A stretch of 64,000 bases of DNA, taken from the NCBI GenBank assembly GCA_030428885.1, contig JAUIEJ010000006.1:1-64000 (forward strand), in the 5' to 3' direction. Positions within the stretch are counted from its first letter, which is position 1, and every line of letters starts with the position of its first letter. Of this stretch, positions 25,171 to 33,360 are shown piece by piece. A program made the position numbers and the translations under genes. Below the pieces are notes generated by a model. That model saw only the letters and a list, made by a program, of their open reading frames with translations, did no database searches and had not been told where the DNA came from. The DNA is from Gemmatimonadota bacterium. Lineage in GTDB: Bacteria; Gemmatimonadota; Gemmatimonadetes; Longimicrobiales; Gaopeijiaceae.

Positions 25171-26079
25171 GTGGCCCGGGCGAGGCCGCGGGCACTCGGT
25201 CCCGTTCTGGGGACCGCCCTTCTGGCCCTCGGGTCCGCCTGCGGTGACGCGCCCGGGGCCGACCACGTCCCGGCGAGTCTCGAGCCGGCGGGCGTCCAGG
25301 TGGTGGACGCCGAAGGGCGCTCCGTGGCGCTGGAGGGTCCCGCCCGGCGCGTCGTCTCCCTGGTGCCGTCGGTGACGGCCACCATCCTCGCCCTCGACGC
25401 CGGCGATCGCCTGGTGGGGCGCACCGACTTCGACACCGCCGCGGTCCTGGCCCATCTCCCCACGGTGGGCGGCGGTCTGGGCCCGGACCTGGAGGTGCTG
25501 GCCACCCTCGACCCCGACCTGGTGATCCGATTCGCCGGGGATTCGGACCGGGCCACGCCTGACCGTCTCGACGCCCTGGGCATCGCCCACGTGGCCGTGC
25601 GGCCCGAGGGGGTCGAGGAGGTGATCGGGGAGGTGGACCGGGTGGGGACGCTCCTGGGACTTCAGGCCGGTGCCCGGGCCCTGGCCGAGGGTATGCGCGC
25701 CGGGCTGGACTCGATCCGTGCGGCGGTAGCCGGCCGCCCCCCGGTGGCCACCGCGTACCTCATGGGTGGATCCCCGCCGTGGACCGCCGGGGCCGACACC
25801 TACGTGGGGCAGCTCATGGAGCTGGCGGGCGGGCGCAACGTGTTCGACGACCTGGACCGACCGTGGGGAGCGGTGAGCCCGGAGCAGATCGCCACCCGGG
25901 AGATGGACGTGATCCTCCTGGCCGCCGGCGCCCGGATCGACCCCCGGCTCCTGGAGGGCCGGACGGTCCGGCGGCTCCCGGCCGCCCTGGAGCTGCCGGG
26001 CCCGGATCTCGTGCGCTCGGCGTGGGCCGTGGCCCGGGCGCTCCGGCCCGAGCTGGCCCCACCGGGCGGGGGCCCGTGA
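25171..26079 (+). CDS. ABC transporter substrate-binding lipoprotein (BtuF/FepB-like)
   Basis: The 302-residue protein starts at a GTG preceded by GGAGG and has a signal with a lipobox-like LALGSAC. The periplasmic-binding fold of cluster A-II follows: RVVSLVPSVTATILALDAGD, LVGRTDFD, VGGGLGPDLEVLATLDPDLV, and a C-terminal GADTYVGQLMELAGGRNVFD and SPEQIATREMDVILLAAG. These signatures fit cobalamin (BtuF) or ferric-siderophore/heme binders. The permease and ATPase follow, each with 4-nt overlaps. The PSVTATI segment is the usual BtuF-like opening; cobalamin is the most likely ligand but not proved. Confidence 0.85.
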   Translation: MARARPRALGPVLGTALLALGSACGDAPGADHVPASLEPAGVQVVDAEGRSVALEGPARRVVSLVPSVTATILALDAGDRLVGRTDFDTAAVLAHLPTVGGGLGPDLEVLATLDPDLVIRFAGDSDRATPDRLDALGIAHVAVRPEGVEEVIGEVDRVGTLLGLQAGARALAEGMRAGLDSIRAAVAGRPPVATAYLMGGSPPWTAGADTYVGQLMELAGGRNVFDDLDRPWGAVSPEQIATREMDVILLAAGARIDPRLLEGRTVRRLPAALELPGPDLVRSAWAVARALRPELAPPGGGP

Positions 26080-27059
26080 CCCGCCCCCTCCGTCTGGTCC
26101 TGCTGGCGGCGACCCCGGTGGCTGCGGCGGGCGTGGCGATCCTGGTGGGATCGGCGCCGGTGCCGGCGGGAGACCTCCTGGCGGCTCTCCTGGGCGGGGG
26201 CACCGACCTGGCCCGTCGCATCGTCGACCTCCGGGTGCCCCGCGTGCTCCTGGCGTCGCTGGTGGGGGGTGGACTGGCCGTGGCCGGCGCCACCTTCCAG
26301 GCGCTGCTCCGGAACCCTCTGGCGGAGCCGTACATCCTGGGCATCTCGGGGGGGGCGGCCACGGGCGCCGTCCTGGTGCTGGCGGCGGGCCTCACGGCGG
26401 TGGGCTCGTGGACCCTGCCCCTGGCCGCCTTCGTGGGTGCCCTGCTGGCCATCGTCCTGGTCTTCGGCGTCGCCCGGGCCGCCGATCGTCGCCTCGACGT
26501 CCGGGTGCTTCTCCTGGCGGGCGTGGTGGTGGGCGCCTTCTTCTCCGCCGCCATCGCTCTGATCCTCTCCGTGTCCCAGGCGTCCACGGTGCGCAGCGCG
26601 GTGCTGTGGATGATGGGATCGGTGGCCGGGGCCTCGTGGGGCGACGTGGGGGTGGCGGCGGCCTATACGCTTCCCGCCGTGGCGGTGCTCCTGGGCCTGG
26701 CCCGTTCCCTGGACCTCCTCTCGGTGGGCGAGGAGTCCGCCGCGTATCTGGGGGCCGACGTGGAGGGCGTGAAGCGCACCGCCTACGTGGTGGCGTCGCT
26801 GCTCACGGCGGCGGGCGTGGCGGTGGCGGGGGTCATCGGGTTCGTGGGGCTCATCGTTCCCCACGCCCTTCGCCTGGTGGTGGGGTCCCACCACCGGGTG
26901 CTGCTCCCCCTCTCGGCCCTGGTGGGCGCCGCCTTCCTGGTGCTGGCCGATCTGGGGGCCCGGACCCTCCTGGGGGCCACCGAGATTCCCATCGGCGTGG
27001 TCACGGCCTTCGTGGGCGTGCCCGTCTTCCTGGTGCTCCTGCGGCGGAGCATGGCGTGA
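26076..27059 (+). CDS. FecCD/BtuC family ABC transporter permease
   Basis: This 327-residue protein has about nine to ten transmembrane helices and the FecCD signatures: DLRVPRVLLASLVGGGLAVA, GATFQALLRNPLAEPYILG, GISGGAATGAVLV, and VIGFVGLIVPHALRLVVGS then HHRVLLP, which contacts the ATPase. It starts at a GTG overlapping the binding-protein stop. With its neighbours it forms a complete type II importer for cobalamin or an iron chelate. Two copies would make the channel. Confidence 0.92.
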   Translation: MTRPLRLVLLAATPVAAAGVAILVGSAPVPAGDLLAALLGGGTDLARRIVDLRVPRVLLASLVGGGLAVAGATFQALLRNPLAEPYILGISGGAATGAVLVLAAGLTAVGSWTLPLAAFVGALLAIVLVFGVARAADRRLDVRVLLLAGVVVGAFFSAAIALILSVSQASTVRSAVLWMMGSVAGASWGDVGVAAAYTLPAVAVLLGLARSLDLLSVGEESAAYLGADVEGVKRTAYVVASLLTAAGVAVAGVIGFVGLIVPHALRLVVGSHHRVLLPLSALVGAAFLVLADLGARTLLGATEIPIGVVTAFVGVPVFLVLLRRSMA

Positions 27060-27868
27060 CGTTCGAGGCCCGGGACCTGGTGGTACGCTACCCCGGGAGC
27101 CGGGCCCCGGCCCTGGACGGCGTGGAGCTGTCGGTTCCCGACGGACTCCTGTACGCCGTCCTGGGGCCCAACGGCTCGGGAAAGTCCACGCTGATGCGGG
27201 CGCTGCTGGGCGTGGTCCCCCCGGAGCGGGGGTCGGCCGCCGTCGACGGTCGCCCCGTGGCGGACTGGGACCGACGGGAGTTGGCGCGCCACGTGGGCGC
27301 CGTGCCCCAGGCCGAGGCCATGCCCTTCCCCGTGGCCGTGCGCGACCTGGTGGCCATGGGCCGGTTTCCCCACCTGGGCCCGGTGCGCCCCGAGGGTCCG
27401 ACCGACCGGGCCGCCATCGACGACGCTCTGCGACGGTGCGACGTCGCCCACCTCCGGGCCCGGAGCGTCCAGACCCTCTCGGGCGGCGAACTCCAGCGGG
27501 TCCGCATCGCCCGGGCCCTGGCCCAGCAGCCCCGGGCCCTGGTCCTGGACGAACCCACGGCGAGCCTGGACATCCGCCACGAAATGGCCATCCTCTCCCT
27601 GCTCCGGGAGGCGGCCGACGAGGGCACCACCGTGCTCCTCATCACCCATCACCTCGACCTGGCCGCCCGCTTCGCCGACCGCATCCTCCTCATGGATTGC
27701 GGTCGAGCGGTGGCCGAAGGACCTCCCGCCCAGGTCTACGAAGCCGGAATCCTCGAGGAAGTCTATCGCTGGCCAGTGGAGGTCCGGATGGACGATGCAA
27801 CCGGAGCGCCTCGGGTCATTCCCCGGAGCGCCGCCCCCGCCGAGCGTCCTGCCGAGCCTCGTCCCTGA
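27056..27868 (+). CDS. ABC transporter ATP-binding protein (BtuD/FecE-like)
   Basis: The 270-residue ATPase has Walker A GPNGSGKST, Q-loop AVPQAEAMPF, signature LSGGELQRVRIARALAQ, Walker B LVLDEPTASLD and H-loop ITHHLDLAARFAD. It powers the FecCD-type permease upstream; the start GTG overlaps that stop. The C-terminal 17 codons run antiparallel into the 3' end of rsgA, a 53-bp convergent overlap. All catalytic motifs are intact. Confidence 0.93.
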   Translation: MTFEARDLVVRYPGSRAPALDGVELSVPDGLLYAVLGPNGSGKSTLMRALLGVVPPERGSAAVDGRPVADWDRRELARHVGAVPQAEAMPFPVAVRDLVAMGRFPHLGPVRPEGPTDRAAIDDALRRCDVAHLRARSVQTLSGGELQRVRIARALAQQPRALVLDEPTASLDIRHEMAILSLLREAADEGTTVLLITHHLDLAARFADRILLMDCGRAVAEGPPAQVYEAGILEEVYRWPVEVRMDDATGAPRVIPRSAAPAERPAEPRP

Positions 27869-28772
27869 GCACCCGGAACGACGCCACCCTCGAGGCGGCG
27901 ATCCGGCCCTCGGCCACCGCCTCGGTCACGGCACATCCGGGTTCGTCGCCGTGCCGGCAGCCCCGGAACCGGCAGGCCTCCGCCGCCGCCGCGATCTCGG
28001 GAAAGCACCGCTGAACCTCGTCTTCGCCCACCCCCCACAACCCCACGTCGGCGAACCCCGGCGTGTCGGCCACCAGGCCGCCTCCCGGGAGGGGAATCAG
28101 GCGCGACGACACCGTGGTGTGCCGCCCCCGCTCCAGGCGCTTCGACACGGCGGCGGTGCGAAGGGAGAGCCCGGGCTGCACGGCGTTGAGCAGCGACGAC
28201 TTGCCCACCCCCGACGGCCCCACCAGCGCCGACACCCCCTCCGCGAGGAGCGTCCCGAAGGCCTCGATCCCCTCACCGGTTTCGGCGCTGGTGCGGAGGA
28301 CGGGATACCCCACGTCCTCGTAGAGCCGGCCCAGCTCGCCGGCCACGGCGTCGCCCCCGGGGAGGTCCACCTTGTTGAGCACCAGAACGGGGGGCACGTC
28401 GTCGCCCTCGGCCAGGACCAGGAAGCGGTCCACCACCTCCAGACGGGGGTCGGGGGCCGTCACCGAGACCACCACCGCCAGCCGGTCGACGTTGGCCGCC
28501 ACCGCCTTGGGCTTCCGCCCCGGCCCGGACCGCCGCACGATGCGGGTGCGCCGGGGACCCACCTCCTCGATGGTCCAACTCGCATCGGGGGCGTCGGACT
28601 CGGGGCTCACCCGCACCCGGTCGCCCACCACCACCCGGTCGCCGGCCCGAGCCTCGCGCTTCAGGCGCCCCCGCAGGAAGGCGTCCACTTCCCGCCCGTC
28701 GTCGCGACGCACGCGGTAGACGCCTCCGGTGGTCTCCCAGACCACCCCCCACCACGTCTCCGGGCCGGTCAC
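27816..28772 (-). CDS. rsgA: Ribosome small-subunit-dependent GTPase A
   Basis: The 318-residue protein has an N-terminal OB-fold (VYRVRRDDGREVDAFLRGRL), then the circularly permuted GTPase: G4 LNKVDL comes before G1 GPSGVGKSSLLNAV, then G3 ADTPGF. It ends in a zinc domain (EACRFRGCRHGDEPGCAV). RsgA (YjeQ) binds the 30S subunit late in assembly and uses GTP to release RbfA and check the decoding centre. The start is uncertain: GTG at 28772 is used, and GTG at 28784, with better spacing after GGGGGG, would add four residues. It lies downstream of a sigma factor gene behind a strong hairpin. Confidence 0.93.
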   Translation of the reverse strand: MTGPETWWGVVWETTGGVYRVRRDDGREVDAFLRGRLKREARAGDRVVVGDRVRVSPESDAPDASWTIEEVGPRRTRIVRRSGPGRKPKAVAANVDRLAVVVSVTAPDPRLEVVDRFLVLAEGDDVPPVLVLNKVDLPGGDAVAGELGRLYEDVGYPVLRTSAETGEGIEAFGTLLAEGVSALVGPSGVGKSSLLNAVQPGLSLRTAAVSKRLERGRHTTVSSRLIPLPGGGLVADTPGFADVGLWGVGEDEVQRCFPEIAAAAEACRFRGCRHGDEPGCAVTEAVAEGRIAASRVASFRVLRDEARQDARRGRRSGE

Positions 28773-28789
28773 GCCTCCCCCCACGACGA

Positions 28790-28824
28790 CGCCCCCCGAT
28801 CGGCACGGGGCCGACCGGGGGGCG
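28790..28824 (-). terminator. Strong hairpin between the sigma factor gene and rsgA
   Basis: Bases 28790-28804 pair with 28810-28824 (15 pairs, one G-T) around a 5-base loop. It lies 36 bp after the sigma factor stop in that gene's direction. No T-run follows, so it may be an attenuating hairpin or a Rho-assisted end rather than a classic terminator. Confidence 0.5.
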
Positions 28825-28860
28825 CGGTCTCGGCGTCGTGCCGAAGCACGACCGGCGGAA

Positions 28861-29763
28861 TCACGCGGCGAACGACTCCAGCGCCGCGCCCTTCCCGCCC
28901 TCACGGAGCCGGCGGAGGGCCCGATCCCGGAGCTGACGGATCCGCTCCCGGGTGACGCCCAGCATGTTGCCGATCTCTTCCAGGGTGTGCTCCCGCTCGC
29001 CCTCGAGGCCGAAGTACAGGCGCAGCACCTTGGCGTCCCGGGCGTCGAGGGTGGCCAGCGCCTCCGTCACGGCTTCCGTGAGCAGACGGCTCTCCACCTC
29101 GATCTCGGGCTCGGCGGCTTCCTCGGTGATGAAGCGCTCCACGAGCTGCGAGTCCTCGCTGTCGCCGATGGGGGCGTCCAGGCGGATCTCGGCGGCGTTC
29201 AGGGTCTGAAGCGACTCCACCAGCTCCGGCGTCAGATCCGTGGCGGCGCTGAGCTCCTCGGGCGTGGGCTCACGACCCAGCTCCTGCTTGAGGCGCTCCT
29301 TCTCCCGGAAGATCCGGGCGAGGTCGCTGGCCCGGTTGAGGGGCACCCGCACCGACCGGCCGTGGTTGGCCAGAGCCGCCAGGATCGCCTGGCGAATCCA
29401 CCACACGGCGTACGAGATGAACTTCACGCCCTGCTCGGGATCGAACTTCCGGGCGGCCGTCACGAGCCCGACGTTCCCCTCCTGGATCAGGTCCGTGAGG
29501 GAGACTCCCCGATTCTGGTACTTCTTCGCCACGCTGATGACGAAGCGCAGGTTGGCCCGGGCCAGTTCCTGGACGGCGTCCTCGTCGCCGTTCTGCGCGC
29601 GCGCGCCCAGTTCCTTCTCCTTCTCGGGCGTGATCAGCTCGTGGCGGCTGACGTCGCGCAGGTACTGGTCGAGGGCGGTCTGCTCCTCGACGCTTCCGTC
29701 AAAACTGGCCAGCGGGTTGCGGCCCTTTCTCTTCTTGCGGCCCTTCGTCGCAGTCGCGGCCAT
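28861..29763 (-). CDS. RNA polymerase sigma factor, RpoD/SigA-like (first copy)
   Basis: The 300-residue protein has the sigma-70 regions 1.2 (TALDQYLRDVSRHELITPEK), 2 (ARANLRFVISVAKKYQNRGV, FDPEQGVKFISYAVWWIRQA), 3 (ASDLARIFREKERLKQELGR) and 4 (EHTLEEIGNMLGVTRERIRQ then LRDRALRRLR). It lacks the long region 1.1 and non-conserved insert of E. coli RpoD. The N-terminus is lysine/arginine rich (ATKGRKKRKGRN). A clear AAGGAG ribosome site precedes the ATG. A second, shorter paralogue lies at 58340. Group 1 or group 2 status cannot be settled from sequence alone. Confidence 0.9.
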   Translation of the reverse strand: MAATATKGRKKRKGRNPLASFDGSVEEQTALDQYLRDVSRHELITPEKEKELGARAQNGDEDAVQELARANLRFVISVAKKYQNRGVSLTDLIQEGNVGLVTAARKFDPEQGVKFISYAVWWIRQAILAALANHGRSVRVPLNRASDLARIFREKERLKQELGREPTPEELSAATDLTPELVESLQTLNAAEIRLDAPIGDSEDSQLVERFITEEAAEPEIEVESRLLTEAVTEALATLDARDAKVLRLYFGLEGEREHTLEEIGNMLGVTRERIRQLRDRALRRLREGGKGAALESFAA

Positions 29764-30062
29764 ACATCTATCTCCTTGGACCGGTAGGGGTTGCCCGACC
29801 GATCAATTGAATGCCGCGGTGTTGGGCCCGCGGTCATATCTACCGTCCGAAAGTGCGGAGCCGTTCAAGCTCTGTGGCTCGCGCGTTTTTGTCAACCGTA
29901 CCGACGTACTACCCCGATCAATCGAGGGGTTCCCCGGGACGTTCCCAGCACGGTTTCGTAACCCCGGAAGGGGTTGCGGTTCCCCCCCGGGGGGATTGGG
30001 CCCCGAGCCTCCGGAACGGGCCTGGTCTGGACGCCGCGACCCCATGCTTCGATCCTCCATGA
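29764..30062. other. Divergent intergenic region with stacked hairpins
   Basis: This 299-bp gap lies between a sigma factor gene (minus) and a PP2C gene (plus). Two palindromes sit next to each other: aacccc/ggggtt at 29960-29975 with a 4-base loop, and a run of C's followed by a run of G's at about 29982-29994. On the minus strand a TTGACA hexamer (29895-29890) is visible, but no good -10 follows at the normal distance. A TTGAAC (29868-29863) with TAGATAT near 29841 is an alternative sigma-gene promoter. No gene is seen here. Confidence 0.4.
30051..30056 (+). promoter_or_regulatory. Putative -10 element for a leaderless mRNA (GATCCT)
   Basis: GATCCT ends 6 nt before the ATG at 30063 with no Shine-Dalgarno sequence. 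A CTGGAC at 30027-30032 is 18 bp upstream and may be the -35. Confidence 0.4.
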
Positions 30063-30821
30063 ATGCCCTTTCCATTCGAGATGTATGCCGCCTCCCACCG
30101 GGGCCGGGTCCGACCTCGGAACGAGGACGCCTGGTGGCTCGACGCCGACGGTCGTTTTTGCGTCGTGGCCGACGGCATGGGCGGCCATCCCGCCGGCGCC
30201 GACGCCAGCGCCCTTGCCGTTGAAGCGTTCGCCCGGTCCCTCGGTCGAGCGCCCACCGCCAACGGGTCGGTAGATTCACCCCGAGCTCGGGGCGAGGCCA
30301 TGGCGCGATGCGTCGAGGCGGCCCACGCCGGCATCCGGGCGGCGGTGGAAGCCGAGCCCGATCGGGAGGGGATGGGCACGACCCTCACCGCGCTCTGGTT
30401 CGGCAGCGAGGGCGACCTGATCCTGGCCCACGTGGGGGATTCCCGGGCCTACCGGCTCCGGGACGGCCGGCTGGAGACCCTCACGCGCGACCACACCTGG
30501 GTGGCGGAGGCGGTGGAGACGGGCCGCATCGCACCGGCGGCGGCGGCACAGCACCCCATGGCCCACGTCCTCACCCAGGCCGTGGGCGTCGACATGCCGC
30601 CCCTTCCCGACGTGGAGCGATGGGACGTCCGCCGCGGCGACGTCTTCCTGCTGTGCAGCGACGGACTCACCGGACCGGTGAGCGACGAGCAGATCCGGAC
30701 GATTCTCACCCGGGCCCTGGCCCGGGACGACCTCGCCGCCGCCCCGGAGCACCTGGTGGACGCCGCCCTGGAGGGAGGCGGGCCCGACAACGTCACCGCC
30801 GTGGTGGCGGTGGTTCGTTAG
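30063..30821 (+). CDS. PP2C family serine/threonine phosphatase
   Basis: The 252-residue protein has all bacterial PP2C (Stp/PrpC) motifs: RGRVRPRNEDAWW, VVADGMGGHPAG, GTTLTALWFG, LAHVGDSRAYRLRDG, LTRDHTWV, LCSDGLTGPVSD and GGPDNVTAVVAVV. The metal-binding aspartates are all present. It removes phosphate from serine or threonine residues, usually opposing a PASTA or Hanks-type kinase. No such kinase is in the window. Its stop directly abuts the stop of the convergent HD protein gene. Confidence 0.93.
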   Translation: MPFPFEMYAASHRGRVRPRNEDAWWLDADGRFCVVADGMGGHPAGADASALAVEAFARSLGRAPTANGSVDSPRARGEAMARCVEAAHAGIRAAVEAEPDREGMGTTLTALWFGSEGDLILAHVGDSRAYRLRDGRLETLTRDHTWVAEAVETGRIAPAAAAQHPMAHVLTQAVGVDMPPLPDVERWDVRRGDVFLLCSDGLTGPVSDEQIRTILTRALARDDLAAAPEHLVDAALEGGGPDNVTAVVAVVR

Positions 30822-32105
30822 TCACGCCGGCCGGGTGATCCGCTCCAGGAGCTGATCCGGCTCGAGTCGGCGGCGCTCGAAGGTGAAGACCCGCAGGGCC
30901 CGGGACGTGTGGTAGAGTTCCCCCGCCACCCGGGGCAGATCCAGCAGCCCCGGCACACCGCCGGGACCCATGCGCTCCACCGCACCGTCCCGCCGTTCCA
31001 CCAGCAGGTCGAGCTGGAACATGGCCCGCTTGGCCGGGAAATCGATCATCACCTCTCCGGGCTCCAGCCCGAGCTCCGAGGCGAGCTCGTCTTCCACCGC
31101 CCGCTTCCACGGCGAGTCGCCCACGGCCCAGTCCTCCACGCGGCGTCCCCGGAGATCGGCGGCCGTCAGCTCCAGGGCGCGCTTCGGCAGCCGTCGCTGG
31201 CGCAGGGCCGGAATCCACCGGGTCGCCAGGCGCTCCGGCACCTCGTCGTCCGATTCCTGGGCCCGACGGGTGATCTCGTAGAGCAGCTCCTCGTCGGTGG
31301 GCCCCACCAGCTCCTCGGGATCCACCAGACCGTGGCCCACGGCCTCCTCCACGATGCGCTTGTAGAGGGCCGTGGCCGCCCGCACCGCGTGGTGCCAGTA
31401 CACGTTCCGGAACATCTGGTACTTGGCGAAGAGCAGCGACTCCAGCGCCGCCACCGCCTTCTCGTGCACCCCCACCTCCCACCGCCCGGTCTCGGGGTCC
31501 CGGAGCAGGGCCATGCCCTGGAGCAGTCGATCCACGTCGACTTCGCCGTAGGGGACGCCACAGAAGCGGGCGTCGCGCCGCAGGTATTCCTGCTTGTCCA
31601 GGTCGAGGGACCCACTCACCAGTCCCCGGAGTGCCACGGGACTCTCGCCCCGGATGAGGGCATGGATCCGCGCCGGCGCCTCGGGCCCGAGAGGGGCCAG
31701 GGCCTCCTTGAGATCGGGCGCCTCGAAGAACCGTCCGCTGATCTCCTCGTGATCCGCGGGAACCCGGTCCGTCTCGAGCTCCTCCAGGGCGTGGGAATAG
31801 GCGTAGTGGCCGATGTCGTGGAGCAGCGCCGCGTAGGGGATCAGTTCGGCGTCCTCCCAGACGTCGGGAGGCACACCGCCCCGCTCCCGAAGGAGGCGGA
31901 GGGCGGTGGTGGCCAGATGGTAGACCCCGAGGGCGTGATCGAAGCGCGTGTGCGTGGCGCCGGGATACACCAGGTGGGCGAAGCCGAGCTGACGGATGTA
32001 GCGGAGACGCTGGAACGCCGGCGTATCGACGATCCGCATGGCGGTGGCGTCGAGGCGGATGGTGTTCCAGAGGGGATCGCGGACGATGCGGGGAGGGGCG
32101 CTCAT
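30822..32105 (-). CDS. HD domain-containing phosphohydrolase (dNTPase-like)
   Basis: The 427-residue protein (MSAPPRIVRDPLWNTIRLDA) resembles the SAMHD1/dNTPase-like HD family: TPAFQRLRYIRQLGFAHLVY, then the metal ligands H in TRFDHALGVYHLA, HD in ALLHDIGHYAYSHALE and a later D (SGSLDLDKQEYLRRDARFCG). The YPGATHTRFDH motif is diagnostic for COG1078 proteins. Relatives hydrolyse deoxynucleoside triphosphates or act as regulators; the substrate here is unknown. A TACCCT element 7 nt upstream of the ATG suggests a leaderless mRNA. It is divergent from the UvrC-like gene. Confidence 0.87.
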   Translation of the reverse strand: MSAPPRIVRDPLWNTIRLDATAMRIVDTPAFQRLRYIRQLGFAHLVYPGATHTRFDHALGVYHLATTALRLLRERGGVPPDVWEDAELIPYAALLHDIGHYAYSHALEELETDRVPADHEEISGRFFEAPDLKEALAPLGPEAPARIHALIRGESPVALRGLVSGSLDLDKQEYLRRDARFCGVPYGEVDVDRLLQGMALLRDPETGRWEVGVHEKAVAALESLLFAKYQMFRNVYWHHAVRAATALYKRIVEEAVGHGLVDPEELVGPTDEELLYEITRRAQESDDEVPERLATRWIPALRQRRLPKRALELTAADLRGRRVEDWAVGDSPWKRAVEDELASELGLEPGEVMIDFPAKRAMFQLDLLVERRDGAVERMGPGGVPGLLDLPRVAGELYHTSRALRVFTFERRRLEPDQLLERITRPA

Positions 32106-32112
32106 GGCGTGG

Positions 32113-32118
32113 AGGGTA
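32113..32118 (-). promoter_or_regulatory. Putative -10 element for a leaderless mRNA (TACCCT)
   Basis: On the minus strand TACCCT ends 7 nt before the ATG of the HD protein gene, with no Shine-Dalgarno sequence. Confidence 0.35.
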
Positions 32119-32208
32119 GGGGTGCCGCAGGCCGTTCTCAATGGCGAGGCGAGCCGCGGCCCGCCTCGACGCGTAACGATCTCTTGCCCGTTTCGGGGTC
32201 TTCGGGAC

Positions 32209-33348
32209 ATGTTCGGGACCCTGGAATCCAAACCCCTCCCTCTCATCGCCGTGTCATCGACTCCCGCCAACCCCGAGGTGCGGGCCCGCGTCCGGGCCGA
32301 CGCCGAGAACCGTCCGGGGGTGTATCGCATGTGGGGTCCCGGAGATGAACTGCTCTACGTGGGCAAGTCGGTCCGGGTGCGCTCGCGGCTGCTCTCGTAC
32401 TTCCGGGCCCCCAAGGGGGAGAAGCCTGGCGAGCTGATCCGGGAGACGGCGCATATCGACTGGGACTACGTGCCCGACGAGTTCGGCGCCCTGGTGCGGG
32501 AGATGCGCCTGATCCAGCGCCACCGGCCCAAGTACAACGTCCAGCACAAGCGGAAGCGGGCCTACGCCTTCGTGAAGATCACCCGGGAACCGGCGCCCCG
32601 GGTCGTGCCCGCGGGCCGCGTCACCGACGACGGGTCCACCTACTACGGCCCGTTTCCCCGGGTGGGGCGGGTGGCCCACACGATCCGCGACATCGCCCAC
32701 GTCCTGGGACTCCGGGACTGCCCCGGATCCACCCCGGTCATCTTCGACGATCAGCTCGACATCTTCGCAGGGCGGGCGCCCCTGGAGCGATCGCCCGCCT
32801 GCCTCCGGGCCGATCTGGGCACCTGCCTGGCCCCCTGCTGCGGCCGTCCCACCTCCCGGGCCTACGACGAGCGGGTGCGCCACGCCCGCCGGTTTCTCGA
32901 GGGACGGGGGGCCGCCCCCCTCACGATCCTGCAGGAGAAGATGCGAGAGGCCGCCGCCCGCCACGACTTCGAGTACGCGGCGCTGGTGCGGGACCGCCTC
33001 GAGCGCCTGCGCATCTTCCAGCAGGAGCTCACGGCGTTCCGCGGTCGGGTCGACGCCCTGACGTTCGTCTACCGGGTGCCGGGCCACGCCGGCAACGATC
33101 GGGTGCACCTGATCCGGGGCGGCCGCCTGCGGGACACCCTCCCCCACCCCAAGACCCGGGACGCCCGCCGCCGGGTCGCCGCCCGCATCGACGCGGTGTT
33201 CGGGGCCTTCGAGCCGGGCCCCGGCGGCCTCAGTCCCCACGAAGCCGCCGAGATCCTCCTGGTCGCCCGCTGGTTCCGCCTCAAGCCCGACGAACTGAAG
33301 CGGACCCGGGCCCCGGAGGACTGGCTGGCGGCGAAGCGGCCGGCGTAG
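32209..33348 (+). CDS. UvrC-like protein with GIY-YIG and UVR domains only
   Basis: The 379-residue protein has a GIY-YIG nuclease domain (PGVYRMWGPGDELLYVGKSV, residues 36-55, then RVRSRLLSYF) with the UvrC-type LVREMRLIQRHRPKYNV. A cysteine cluster follows (CLRADLGTCLAPCCGR), then a UVR motif (LQEKMREAAARHDFEYAALV). The C-terminal RNase H-like endonuclease and helix-hairpin-helix domains of true UvrC (about 600 residues) are missing, and the frame ends cleanly. It resembles stand-alone UvrC N-terminal homologues such as Cho or exonuclease-associated forms, able to make at most the 3' incision. The ATG at 32209 is uncertain; a GTG near 32251 is possible. Divergent from the HD phosphohydrolase. 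Confidence 0.85.
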   Translation: MFGTLESKPLPLIAVSSTPANPEVRARVRADAENRPGVYRMWGPGDELLYVGKSVRVRSRLLSYFRAPKGEKPGELIRETAHIDWDYVPDEFGALVREMRLIQRHRPKYNVQHKRKRAYAFVKITREPAPRVVPAGRVTDDGSTYYGPFPRVGRVAHTIRDIAHVLGLRDCPGSTPVIFDDQLDIFAGRAPLERSPACLRADLGTCLAPCCGRPTSRAYDERVRHARRFLEGRGAAPLTILQEKMREAAARHDFEYAALVRDRLERLRIFQQELTAFRGRVDALTFVYRVPGHAGNDRVHLIRGGRLRDTLPHPKTRDARRRVAARIDAVFGAFEPGPGGLSPHEAAEILLVARWFRLKPDELKRTRAPEDWLAAKRPA

Positions 33349-33360
33349 GGGGCACGGGGG

